DNA of 64,000 nucleotides from Tamlana carrageenivorans (GCF_002893765.1 NZ_CP025938.1:2871501-2935500), one strand, 5' to 3'; positions 55,658 to 64,000 are shown, counted from the first letter of the stretch. Numbers and translations: made by a program. The notes: generated from the sequence alone by a model not told the origin.

Positions 55658-58114
55658 ATGACAAAAAAACTACACTTGAACCTTTTTTTTATAACCTTTC
55701 TGTTATTTTCTATGAGCACGAAGGCACAGGTAACCTTAGAATCAGAAGTAAAAATCACAGATTTGGCCATGTACTTTACTGGTGTTCAAAATCAAAATAG
55801 TACAAGGCAAGCCGAAACAGAGCCTTATGATTATGCTTATGGTTCAGCTTTATCACCACATGGAGATTGTATAAAAACCTATAAACACTATGTGTTTATG
55901 ACCTGGTATCGCGGAGGAAAACTAGATAGACACGTGATGCTAACACGCTATAATACCCTAACAGGTGCTATGAAAACAATTGAATTTCCTCATCAGCACA
56001 CAGGATTCAAAGGGAAGTGGTGGATAGGTGAGACCCACAATACCATCGCTATTGGTATTAGTCCTTTAAATGGAACCATACACATGGTTTACGATATGCA
56101 CGCCTACACAAACAGCGGTGTTTTTACAAACGACTATTTTAGGTATACTTACTCTATGCCTAATACTGCAGAACTTTCGGATGCAGAGTTTACTTTAGAC
56201 AAATTTGTAAAAGATCCTTTAGATGATGATTACAAACACTGTACAATGGATGGTGTTAGAGATGCGGCTCATTATGATAGATTTACTTATCCGCAATTCT
56301 TTTTAAACGATGATGGAGAATTATTTTTAACCGCAAGAGACGGGACGTCACATGATGGTGCACAAGCTTTTATTAAATATGATGCCAATGCCTTAAAATG
56401 GGGGAGGTTTATACATTTCAATGCTTTAGGGGCAGGTAGTAAAGGAGAAACAAATAATTGGAGTATTTATGGTAGCATCAAGTATGTAGATGGAAAAGTA
56501 AGAGCTGGTTTTCAACGAAGATTGAATAATGGCTCAGATAAATATCAGTATCAAAATGGGGTTTACTATGCTTATTCAGATGATCCAACAGGAGCCTCCC
56601 AATGGAAAAACCATAAAGGAGAGGCCATGACACTTCCTTTGGTTAAAGCCGAAGAAGTTTTGGTATTTGAGCCTGGTGATTATGTAGCGACAACAGCACA
56701 AAATAAGGTGCATATTGTTAGTGGATTTGATTGGACAGTAACAGATAACGGAGATGTGCATATTATAAGTAGAGTTAAAGACAACGAAAACAATGTTACC
56801 AAGAACATACACAGCTATAAGCCTAATGGAGTAAGTGATTTTATAATTTCTACCGATTTTACAGGAGCACAAGAATTATACGCATCAGGTGATAACGTAT
56901 TTGTTATTGGTTTGAATTCTTCAGGTAGACCATTTGTTGATAGAACTGAAGGAGGTACAAATCTTTTTACTAGAGTTTACGAACAAACCTCTGGAAAACG
57001 CTTTAGAAAAGGACAAGTGCATATTTCTGATGGTAAGCTATACTATTATCTTTTAGAAAATAATACTTCAGATAATGATGAAACACAACCGACCTATTTG
57101 CAAATAATTAATTTAAATGTCACTCAAGGGCCAAAACCTTTCGAGGTGAATTTAGTAACTCCTACCAATAATCAAACTTTCAAAGAAGGAGAAAATGTGC
57201 AAATTTATGCTTCAGCAACGGCAGATACCGGGGAAATTACTAAAGTAGAGTTTTTGGTGGATGATTTCCTAGTAAATGCAGATAGTACAAAACCCTATTT
57301 ATTTGATTGGACACCCAGTGTAATTGGTTCATACAAAATAAAGGCGGTAGCCTATAAAACAGGAGGGGAGAGTATAACATCTTCAGAAATAACTATTGAG
57401 GTTACCGAGGTTGATAAAAGTGATTTAACAGGTGATGTTTTTAGGTTGCGTAACGTAGCTACGGGCAAGTTTTTAGGTGATTCTGGAGCAAGTGCTATTC
57501 CCGTTTCTATGTATGATTCTGGAGAAGAACAAGATAAACATTGGACTTTCGTAAAAAGCGGAGCATACTACAATATTGACAGTGAAACTTTCGGGATACT
57601 TCGAGCCACTGGACCTACTTTTTCTGATGGAGCAAATGCTGTAGTAAGCACCGGAAAGTCTGCGCCAGCTGGTGATACAGATAAAGTTTGGACCATTCAT
57701 TATAATGAGATAGATGATACTTTTAGGTTTGAATCTAAAGACAATGGTCGATTTTTATATCATGATGCTAATGGTAATGTAACAAATATTAGTGCGCCTG
57801 TAACGGATCTAAGAAGTGTATGGCAGGCAATAACTACAAGTGTTACACTAGGTACTACTAATAATGAATCTTTATTACCATCAATAAAAATATATCCTAA
57901 TCCTACAGAGGATAGATTTACCATAGCATTTAAAAATACTAGTCGTATTAAAAATGTTGAAATTTATAATATTATTGGAAATCTAGTTTATCAAAAGGTG
58001 CCAAAAAGTAATGTTTTACAAGTAAAAAACAAAGGATTTAAAACGGGTGTTTATTTAGTGAAAGCTTTTTCAGAAGATAATCAAACCTTTACTTCTAAAT
58101 TAATTGTAAAATAA
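55658..58114 (+). CDS. BNR-propeller polysaccharide lyase (PL24/PL25-type) with Ig, trefoil-like and T9SS domains
   Basis: 818 residues from ATG 55658; an in-frame TTG at 55652 is less likely. After the signal (MSTKAQ) comes a BNR_4 seven-bladed propeller (about 25-490). It has KGKWWIGETHNTIAIGI with His127, LNGTIHMVYDMHAY, HYDRFTYPQFF and LTARDGTSHDGAQAFI, features of PL24/PL25 ulvan lyases. A bacterial Ig domain (about 500-590, TPTNNQTFKEGENVQIYA) follows, then a trefoil-like domain (about 595-725, FRLRNVATGKFLGDSG) shared with the PL28 neighbour. A type IX sorting tail ends the protein (IKIYPNPTEDRFTI ... SKLIVK). Probably a secreted endolyase making unsaturated oligomers. The PL family is inferred from fold motifs and context. 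Confidence 0.78.
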   Translation: MTKKLHLNLFFITFLLFSMSTKAQVTLESEVKITDLAMYFTGVQNQNSTRQAETEPYDYAYGSALSPHGDCIKTYKHYVFMTWYRGGKLDRHVMLTRYNTLTGAMKTIEFPHQHTGFKGKWWIGETHNTIAIGISPLNGTIHMVYDMHAYTNSGVFTNDYFRYTYSMPNTAELSDAEFTLDKFVKDPLDDDYKHCTMDGVRDAAHYDRFTYPQFFLNDDGELFLTARDGTSHDGAQAFIKYDANALKWGRFIHFNALGAGSKGETNNWSIYGSIKYVDGKVRAGFQRRLNNGSDKYQYQNGVYYAYSDDPTGASQWKNHKGEAMTLPLVKAEEVLVFEPGDYVATTAQNKVHIVSGFDWTVTDNGDVHIISRVKDNENNVTKNIHSYKPNGVSDFIISTDFTGAQELYASGDNVFVIGLNSSGRPFVDRTEGGTNLFTRVYEQTSGKRFRKGQVHISDGKLYYYLLENNTSDNDETQPTYLQIINLNVTQGPKPFEVNLVTPTNNQTFKEGENVQIYASATADTGEITKVEFLVDDFLVNADSTKPYLFDWTPSVIGSYKIKAVAYKTGGESITSSEITIEVTEVDKSDLTGDVFRLRNVATGKFLGDSGASAIPVSMYDSGEEQDKHWTFVKSGAYYNIDSETFGILRATGPTFSDGANAVVSTGKSAPAGDTDKVWTIHYNEIDDTFRFESKDNGRFLYHDANGNVTNISAPVTDLRSVWQAITTSVTLGTTNNESLLPSIKIYPNPTEDRFTIAFKNTSRIKNVEIYNIIGNLVYQKVPKSNVLQVKNKGFKTGVYLVKAFSEDNQTFTSKLIVK

Positions 58115-58183
58115 GAAATGTAAAAAAAGCCTTAAATATAATATTACTTAAAAAAAATGTGCACTATTTTATTTAAGGTTTGA

Positions 58184-58203
58184 GCCCTATAATACAGGAT
58201 AGG
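58184..58203 (+). promoter_or_regulatory. CAGGATAG element upstream of the PL28 gene
   Basis: GCCCTATAATACAGGATAGG, core 58195-58202, 58 bases before ATG 58261. It lies 70 bases after the stop of the preceding lyase gene, so PL28 probably has its own promoter. The match with the other copies extends about ten bases upstream of the core. Confidence 0.65.
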
Positions 58204-58260
58204 TTTCTCTGTTTTATTTTTAATATTTAACCCCAATTACCTAAACTAAACTTTTTTAAT

Positions 58261-59820
58261 ATGATAAAACAAGTTACACTAAAACATATTGTTTTAACAA
58301 CAATGCTTTTGTTTTCACTTATTGTGACAGCACAAACAGCTGCACCCGACGAAGATACTGGGGCTTATACCACTTGTAACACAAATGGGCAAAATGCTAC
58401 TAGAACTTCAGATGATTTACCAAACCCTGTTAATGTAGGAACTATTGATGACCGTACGTGCTATGCAAATTACAGTGAAAGTGATGTGTATGGTAAAACT
58501 TGGGGAGTATACAATATAACACATAATTCAAATCAATTTGAAACGACCTTACAGCCTAGAATGGAACGCTCTTTAAGCAGGTCTAGTGAAACTGGAGTAG
58601 GAAGTTATGCGAAGTTTACAGGCGTGTTTAGAATTCTTGAGGTAGGGGATACTTCTGGGGTCAATCAGGATGGAACTTATATAGCACAGGCCAAAGGAAA
58701 GCATACTGGTGGTGGAGGATCTCCAGATCCAGCCATTTGTTTGTATTTAGCTAAACCTGTGTATGGTACAGGTGCCGATGCCAATAAACAAGTGTCGTTC
58801 GATATTTATGCCGAGCGTATTTTATACCGTGGAGGAGAAGGAAGCGGTAGGGAAATTGTATTCCTAAAAAATGTCAATAAAAATGCCGAAATTGATTTTG
58901 AATTAGAGGTAGGTTTTAGAGAAGACCCTAGTGATGCGACTAAAAAAGTCCATTATTGTGATGCCGTAATTGGCGGTGAAGCTTTTAATTGGAATATTCC
59001 AGAGCCAGAAAAAGGAAGGGAATCTGGTATTAGATATGGTGCCTATAGAGTTAAAGGAGGCAGAGCTCAAATTAGATGGGCAAATACCACATACCAAAAG
59101 GAAGAAAAAGTAGGTGTTGTAGATCCAGGTCCAGTTGGAGATGTTTATCGCTTAAGAAATGTTGCTACCGGTCAGTTTCTTGCAGATTCGGGAGTGAGTG
59201 CTTCGCCAGTTACTATGAGTGCTTCTGGTAATGAATCAAATAAAAATTGGAGTTTTGTAGCCAGTGGGAATTATTTTAATATTGATAGCGAAACTTTTGG
59301 AATTTTACGCGCCCCTGCAGCTAATGGTCCTGGTGGAGCTTATGTTGTTGTAAGCACTACAAAAGCGGCGCCAGCAACAGATAGCGATAAAGTATGGACG
59401 ATACATTATAACCAAGCAGAGGATACCTATAGATTTGAATCTGGTAACAGTGGCAGATATCTGTATCATGAAGTAAATGGAAACGTTACTCATATTTCGG
59501 CACTAGCAACTGATGATAGAAGTGTATGGGAAGCTATTCCAACAAGTGTAGTGCTTAGTGTAGATGAAAACAAGCTTTCGACTTCTAAAATTCGAGTTTT
59601 CCCGAACCCTGCGAAAGATAGATTTACGATTTCAATAAAAAATCTAAATCATGTAAAAGTTAAAATATTTGATATTTTAGGTAAAATTGTTTTTGAAACT
59701 GAAACCTCGAACGATAGCCTTCAAATAAATAATAACGGACAATTTACGACAGGAATTTATCTGGTTAAAATAATTGATAGTACCAATACTGCTCATCATA
59801 CAAAACTGGTTGTAAAATAA
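58261..59820 (+). CDS. PL28 ulvan lyase with trefoil-like binding domain and T9SS tail
   Basis: 519 residues: signal peptide (IVTAQ), catalytic jelly roll (about 25-280), trefoil-like domain (about 297-425) and type IX sorting tail (RVFPNPAKDRFTISI ... HTKLVVK). The catalytic part shows the PL28 pattern as I recall it: NPVNVGTIDDRTCYANY, GKTWGVYNIT, RMERSLSRSSETGVGSYAKFTG, AKGKHTGGGGSPDPAICLYLAKP and YGAYRVKGGRAQIRWANTTY. PL28 cuts ulvan between rhamnose-3-sulfate and uronic acid by beta-elimination. F. agariphila's PL28 also carries an ulvan-binding domain before the sorting tail. Secreted to the surface or medium. Confidence 0.9.
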   Translation: MIKQVTLKHIVLTTMLLFSLIVTAQTAAPDEDTGAYTTCNTNGQNATRTSDDLPNPVNVGTIDDRTCYANYSESDVYGKTWGVYNITHNSNQFETTLQPRMERSLSRSSETGVGSYAKFTGVFRILEVGDTSGVNQDGTYIAQAKGKHTGGGGSPDPAICLYLAKPVYGTGADANKQVSFDIYAERILYRGGEGSGREIVFLKNVNKNAEIDFELEVGFREDPSDATKKVHYCDAVIGGEAFNWNIPEPEKGRESGIRYGAYRVKGGRAQIRWANTTYQKEEKVGVVDPGPVGDVYRLRNVATGQFLADSGVSASPVTMSASGNESNKNWSFVASGNYFNIDSETFGILRAPAANGPGGAYVVVSTTKAAPATDSDKVWTIHYNQAEDTYRFESGNSGRYLYHEVNGNVTHISALATDDRSVWEAIPTSVVLSVDENKLSTSKIRVFPNPAKDRFTISIKNLNHVKVKIFDILGKIVFETETSNDSLQINNNGQFTTGIYLVKIIDSTNTAHHTKLVVK

Positions 59821-59862
59821 TACAATCAAACTATAGTACGTTTCAAAACGGATGAATTTATA

Positions 59863-61779
59863 ATGAAAAGACGCAACTTTATACAACTATCAACTTTAGC
59901 AGGCTTAGGATGGTCACTTCCTTTTTTTGGAGGACTTCACTCGTGTTCAACGCAACCTGAACAATCCTTAGAATTTAAAAATTTAATCTCAGGACTTTTA
60001 AAGGATTGGTGCGATGGTATGTTAAAGCAACAAATTCACAATCCATCTAACCTAGAAGAACATGGGGCACTAAATTGTCCTTCATGTGAACATATTCACG
60101 GACGTTGTATGGATGCCGTTTATCCATTTTTATACATGGCCGATGTTACAGGAGAAAAAAAGTATGTAGAAGGGGCTAAATTGGTTATGCTTTGGGCTGA
60201 AAATAACGTGTCCCAACAAGATGGTAGCTGGACAGTAATTAGGAATCCAAAGTCTTGGAAGGGAATTACCGTATTTGGAGCCATTGCTTTAGCTGAAGGT
60301 TTACATTATCACGGACATGTTTTAGATGAAGAAACGAAAGAAGCATGGACCATGCGTTTAGAAAATGCGGGGCAGTACATTTATGATACGTTTACTATAG
60401 ATTTTACCAATATTAATTATCCAGGAACCGCAATTTATGGCTTAGATTTAATTGGAGATGTTGTTAATAGAAGTGATTTTAAAGCCAAGAGTGAAATATT
60501 AGCAGAAGAAGTTAAAAATTATTTTACGCCTCATGAAAATTTGTTGTTTGGTGAGTGTAAAAAGAGTTCGAGTAAGTTAAGTGAAAAAGGTCTTCATGGT
60601 GTTGATTTAGGATATAATGTTGAAGAGACTTTAAATAGTTTGGTCATGTATGCACTTAAAAATGATGACCAAGCCTTATTGCAAATTTTAACTAAATCTT
60701 TAAATAGCCATTTGGAATTTATGATGCCTGACGGAGGTTGGGATAATAGCTGGGGAAACAGAATGTATAAATGGACTTATTGGGGTAGTAGAACCTGCGA
60801 TGGGAGTCAACCAGCTTTTGGAATGATGGCAAATATCAATCCTGCATTTGGAACTGCAGCCATTAAAAACACCGAATTGTTACAAAGTTGTACTTCAGAT
60901 GGATTAATTCATGGCGGACCACATTATGTTTCAGCAGGAATCCCGCCTTGCATTCATCATACATTTACGCATGCTAAACCTTTAACAGCGCTTTTAGATC
61001 ATTGGAAACATCTACCTCAAATAAGCAAAAATGCGATATTGCCAAGAGAAACGGCAGATGGTATTAAGCATTTTAAAGATTTAGATGTGTTTTTATTTGC
61101 TAGAGGCCATTGGCGAGGAACAGTTAGCGCTTATGATGCTGAATATCATTATAAAGAAGATTTCAGACAAGCTTCGGGAGGTGCTTTGGGGATGTTGTAT
61201 CATAATAAAGTGGGGTTAATTTGTACCGCAAGTATGGCAGAGTATCAATTGGTTGAAAAGAATAATCAACAAGAACAACCAGGCCAAGACATCTGTTTAA
61301 CACCAAGAATTGAAACTTTTAAAGATGAAGTTTGGTACACTAATCTGTACGATTTGCCAGCAACAGTTACTTCAAAAGATGTTGAAGGCGTTATAGATAT
61401 AGTTGCGCATGTGAAATTGAAAAATGGAAAGCGAAAAACAATTGAGGGTACAGCAAACGATTTTGACATTACCTACAGATGTAATAACAATGAATTAGCT
61501 ATTTCAGTAAAAACCAATCAAAAAATTACCTCTCCAACAGCATTTGTATTACCCATTGTTTCTAAAAATAATGAAGTCGTTACAAGGCTAAGCGATACTG
61601 AAATTACAGTTCAAAAACCTGAAGGTTTAGTTACTATAAAAGCCAGTACATCAATAAAAATAAAAGCTATTGAAGGAAAAAGGACTTTTAATATGGTTCC
61701 AGGTGTAGAGGCCTTGCCTCTAGAGGTTTATTTTGTACCTAATAGTTCAAGCCTAGAACTAAGTCTTTCAGTAAGTTAG
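59863..61779 (+). CDS. Tat-exported (alpha/alpha) toroid protein, possible ulvan oligosaccharide dehydratase
   Basis: 638 residues. The N-terminus has a twin-arginine motif (MKRRNFIQLSTLAGLG) and a Cys at about residue 28 (GGLHSC), so it may be a Tat-exported lipoprotein. An (alpha/alpha) toroid covers about 40-390 (ALNCPSCEHIHGRCMDAVYPFLYMAD, GVDLGYNVEETLNSLVMYAL, PDGGWDNSWGNRMYKW, HHTFTHAKPLTALLDHW), followed by a beta-sandwich like heparinase-type lyases. In F. agariphila the neighbour of PL28 is P29, a dehydratase that makes an unsaturated uronic acid at oligomer ends for GH105. Position suggests the same role; a true lyase is the alternative. Confidence 0.5.
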   Translation: MKRRNFIQLSTLAGLGWSLPFFGGLHSCSTQPEQSLEFKNLISGLLKDWCDGMLKQQIHNPSNLEEHGALNCPSCEHIHGRCMDAVYPFLYMADVTGEKKYVEGAKLVMLWAENNVSQQDGSWTVIRNPKSWKGITVFGAIALAEGLHYHGHVLDEETKEAWTMRLENAGQYIYDTFTIDFTNINYPGTAIYGLDLIGDVVNRSDFKAKSEILAEEVKNYFTPHENLLFGECKKSSSKLSEKGLHGVDLGYNVEETLNSLVMYALKNDDQALLQILTKSLNSHLEFMMPDGGWDNSWGNRMYKWTYWGSRTCDGSQPAFGMMANINPAFGTAAIKNTELLQSCTSDGLIHGGPHYVSAGIPPCIHHTFTHAKPLTALLDHWKHLPQISKNAILPRETADGIKHFKDLDVFLFARGHWRGTVSAYDAEYHYKEDFRQASGGALGMLYHNKVGLICTASMAEYQLVEKNNQQEQPGQDICLTPRIETFKDEVWYTNLYDLPATVTSKDVEGVIDIVAHVKLKNGKRKTIEGTANDFDITYRCNNNELAISVKTNQKITSPTAFVLPIVSKNNEVVTRLSDTEITVQKPEGLVTIKASTSIKIKAIEGKRTFNMVPGVEALPLEVYFVPNSSSLELSLSVS

Positions 61780-61803
61780 TGTATCCTATAATTCTAGGAA
61801 TTT

Positions 61804-61837
61804 GAGGGTTCAGCTTTTTTAAGTTGAACCCTTTTTT
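61804..61837. terminator. Hairpin terminator nearly identical to the end of IS256 element B
   Basis: GGGTTCA and TGAACCC pair across a T-rich loop and run into TTTTTT, a good terminator for the lyase operon. The block GAGGGTT(C/T)AGCTTTTTTAA ... GTTGAACCCTTTTTT also occurs at 11981-12015, just inside the left end of IS256 element B, differing by about two bases. The remaining bases to 62148 carry no gene, only the CAGGATAG element. Confidence 0.7.
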
Positions 61838-62076
61838 ATTTGGATAAATATAAGTTTAGGATATAATTGGTTTTATCGGTAATGCTCTTTTTTAGTTGCC
61901 TTCATTCACAGTTTTGTATTTGGAGAATGCAAGTTCGTTTGGTGTTTAACTCTCAGAATTGATATGTCAGTCTAGATTTCTATTTTTTATAGGCTTTTTC
62001 CTTTGTGTTCTTCTTGTTGTGTTTTTTGTCATTTCGATGGTATTTTAACCTTTAAATAGCAAAAAAATCAGGTATA

Positions 62077-62096
62077 ACCATGCGATACAGGATAGA
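62077..62096 (+). promoter_or_regulatory. CAGGATAG element upstream of the decayed sulfatase
   Basis: ACCATGCGATACAGGATAGA, core 62088-62095, 53 bases before the ATG at 62149. AAACTAAACAA directly precedes that ATG, as at other PUL lead genes. The promoter and original start codon therefore survive although the gene body is damaged. Confidence 0.6.
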
Positions 62097-62148
62097 TTTA
62101 AGTGTTAAGTGGGTTTTATTTACACAAAGCTAATCATAAACTAAACAA

Positions 62149-63216
62149 ATGGAATTAAAAATAAAACAAAAACTAACGCCAGATATCATCCCGGGGGGAG
62201 AGGTGGCAAGGATTGGAATGATAGCACAAAAATTGAAATGCCAAATGCATGGGATAGACATCTTATGCCAGTTGCAGAATGGCAACATCCTCGAGGCATG
62301 ATGCACGGATTAGCCAATGGAGAGATTCGGGTTACAAGAGGCGGCATGGACGTTTTTCAAATGGTAGAAGGGGGTGATTACATTTATCCAGATGGAGCAA
62401 TTGCCGATGAAGCTTTAAAGCAATTGCGTGAACTGGCCAGCAATAAAGAAAAACCATTTTTACTTGCCGTTGGAATTATTAAACCACACTTACCCTTCGG
62501 TGCGCCTAAAACTTACCATGACAGGTATGAGGGCATTAAATTGCCAGAAATAAAGAACCCTAAAATACTGGAAGGAAAAACCACATGGCATGGCTCTGGT
62601 GAGTTTATGGGATACAACCGTTGGGGTAAAAACCCAAATTAAGGATGCAGCTTTTGCGGAAGAAGTACGCTTTCATTACGCCGCATGTGTTAGTTATGCA
62701 GATGCACAAGTAGGTAAAGTGCTAGCAGAATTGAAAAGCACAGGAGCGGATAAGAATACAATTGTTGTGCTTTGGGGTGACCACGGTTGGCACTTGGGAG
62801 AGCACGCCATTTGGGGAAAACACAGTTTGTTCGAAGAGTCGCTGCATGCACCGTTAATCATCCACTATCCTGGAATGAAGCATAAAGGCGAAAATACAGA
62901 TGCCATCGTAGAGACACTCGATATCTTTCCAACTTTGTGTGATTTAACAGGGATTGAAAAGCCTAATTATATCCAAGGAGAATCGCTTAAAGATATCTTG
63001 GTTAATCCGAATACTGATGGTCATACAGCTATAGCATACACAAAAAAAGCATCAACCATTAGAACGGCAACACATAGGATGACACTTCATAAAGATGGGT
63101 ATGTAGAATTATATGACCACACCACCAAAGGAAAGGAAACCAAGAATATAGCTAAAGAACATCCAGAATTAGTTGAGGAGTTAAAGAATGCCTTAAATAC
63201 TAAATTACAGAAATAA
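62149..63216 (+). pseudogene. Sulfatase pseudogene (iduronate-2-sulfatase-like), 5' deletion plus frameshift
   Basis: From the leader ATG 62149 only a short unrelated frame is read. In another frame, sulfatase sequence begins abruptly at about 62184 (YHPGGRGGKDWND) and continues with FLLAVGIIKPHLPFGAPK to GYNRWGKNPN, stop 62640-62642. A +1 shift then resumes DAAFAEEVRFHYAACVSYADAQVGK, VVLWGDHGWHLGEHAIWGKHSLFEESLHAPLI, to the stop at 63216. The N-terminal third with the metal-binding Asp pair and the formylglycine Cys is missing. Two independent lesions mean no active sulfatase. The motifs resemble S1_7-type enzymes. Confidence 0.85.
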
Positions 63217-63566
63217 CAATGCCAAATAACACTTGGTGAAGGTAAAGGCACCAGATATGATAAATGTCAAAGTTCTTAGTGCGCTTATACCTTTTTTACT
63301 TTGAAATTACTCATATATAAAGCGACTATTTTTTTAGACAAAATAGAAAACACAAGCACGGCCTGAGCTAGGGTTTTGTTTTCAAGTATCAGCGAATAAG
63401 AGCAATTTTTAATGTGAAAGTTTAAAGTAGAAAAGGTATTAGGTGTTACTCGCAATATCTTGTGAAAAATTGTTAAAAAGGTTGCGTTACCCTATAGGGC
63501 AGGACAATAAAAAAAGCCACTATAAGTAAATTTAAAACTAATATCCTTTTTGAAGTTAAACAATAG
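63217..63566. promoter_or_regulatory. Intergenic region with a variant CAGGATAG element
   Basis: No gene is visible in these 350 bases. ACCCTATAGGGCAGGACAAT at 63489-63508 is a weaker form of the repeated element (core CAGGACAA), placed 59 bases before the next start codon, close to the 53-58 bases seen at three other genes. The regular spacing is why I include it. Confidence 0.45.
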
Positions 63567-64000
63567 ATGAAAAGTGCTTTTATAAATCAAAACAAATTAC
63601 GCTTACTTTTAGTAATAACCTTTGTTTTGATAAGTACATTAGGTCATGCTAATCGTTCTACAAACTGGGCAGACGCTCAATGGATTTGGCAAGAACAAGA
63701 TGGGCCAGCCAATACGTGGGTGGCCTTCAGAAAAACTATTGATTTAACAAACATACCAAAAAATGCCCTAGCAAAAATAGCAGTAGATACCAAATACTGG
63801 CTTTGGGTTAACGGAAAAATGGTGTTGTTTGAAGGTGGCTTGGCTAGAGGAGCAGCACCAAGCACAAACTATTATGATGAGGTTGATGTAACACCGTTTT
63901 TAAAAAAAGGAAAAAACACGATTGCTATTTTGGTTTGGTATTGGGGGAGAACACGTAAAGTTCATGACGATAGTAGTAAAGGAGGGTTGCTCTTTCATGC
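63567..64000 (+). CDS. Alpha-L-rhamnosidase (GH78-type), N-terminal part, cut by window end
   Basis: An open frame of 144 codons from ATG 63567 runs off the window. The signal peptide ends at about LGHA. It then has WADAQWIWQEQDGPANTWVAFRK and AKIAVDTKYWLWVNGKMVLFEGGLARG, then YYDEVDVTPFLKKGKNTIAILVWYWGR, which is the jelly-roll domain found at the front of GH78 rhamnosidases. Catalytic motifs lie beyond the edge. It would be a further rhamnosidase of the PUL and shows that the locus continues to the right. Confidence 0.78.
   Translation, partial: MKSAFINQNKLRLLLVITFVLISTLGHANRSTNWADAQWIWQEQDGPANTWVAFRKTIDLTNIPKNALAKIAVDTKYWLWVNGKMVLFEGGLARGAAPSTNYYDEVDVTPFLKKGKNTIAILVWYWGRTRKVHDDSSKGGLLFH

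Noticed and set aside
62590..62660. Programmed frameshift in the sulfatase gene
   Set aside because: No slippery heptamer is evident at the junction, and the N-terminal catalytic region is deleted as well, so ordinary decay is the simpler explanation.
1..64000. CRISPR arrays, rRNA or tRNA genes, attachment sites
   Set aside because: I saw no regularly spaced direct repeats with unique spacers, no rRNA blocks and no convincing tRNA cloverleaf; direct repeats found are IS target duplications or promoter motifs. A tRNAscan or CRISPR finder run would be decisive.

Overview
The window looks like chromosomal DNA of a marine flavobacterium (Bacteroidota, Flavobacteriaceae or close). The DNA is AT-rich and start codons lack Shine-Dalgarno sites. 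There is a SusC/SusD pair, a hybrid two-component regulator, type IX secretion tails, and Bacteroidota-type conjugation genes. Gene content and several protein lengths resemble the ulvan locus described in Formosa agariphila. That comparison is from memory, not from a search.

Region 1 (1-13.6 kb) is a graveyard of accessory DNA. It begins with gene ends and a three-gene HipB/HipS/HipT-like toxin-antitoxin locus whose kinase gene is frameshifted. Three operator-like inverted repeats, spaced exactly 40 bp apart, precede hipB. Next come an IS4-type element, three ISAon1-type copies (two broken), an IS982 element, an IS256 element carrying an IS30 element, and a second IS256 element. Removing IS982 and both IS256 elements together with one target duplication each rejoins three reading frames exactly: an NdpA/YejK-like nucleoid-associated protein (also lacking its 5' end), a 463-residue protein with C-terminal membrane helices coupled to it, and an N-acetylmuramoyl-L-alanine amidase.

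Region 2 (13.7-20.6 kb) is an intact run of type IV secretion genes like traE-F-G-I-J-K-M-N of Bacteroidota conjugative transposons. No relaxase, coupling protein or traO/P/Q is visible, so the element looks partial or rearranged.

Region 3 (20.9-64 kb) is a polysaccharide utilisation locus, best explained by ulvan (sulfated rhamnose, glucuronic/iduronic acid, xylose). It holds a GntR-type regulator, an HTCS regulator, SusC/SusD and two fasciclin-domain lipoproteins. A long co-directional enzyme series follows: sulfatase-GH78 fusion, Gfo/Idh oxidoreductase, GH43, GH3, GH105, sulfatase, GH39, GH2, GH78, GH106, a BNR-propeller lyase (PL24/PL25 type), a PL28 ulvan lyase, a Tat-exported toroid protein that may be an oligosaccharide dehydratase, a decayed sulfatase, and the start of another rhamnosidase. 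The expected division of labour is that secreted lyases cut the chain and SusC/D import oligomers. GH105 (possibly with the dehydratase) removes uronic acids, sulfatases desulfate rhamnose, rhamnosidases and xylosidases release monomers, and the oxidoreductase may process a sugar in the cytoplasm.

A recurrent CAGGATAG-type element lies upstream of susC, both lyase genes, the decayed sulfatase and (weaker) the last rhamnosidase. In the last four it sits 53-59 nt from the start codon, which suggests a PUL operator, probably for the HTCS. All family names come from reading motifs by eye.
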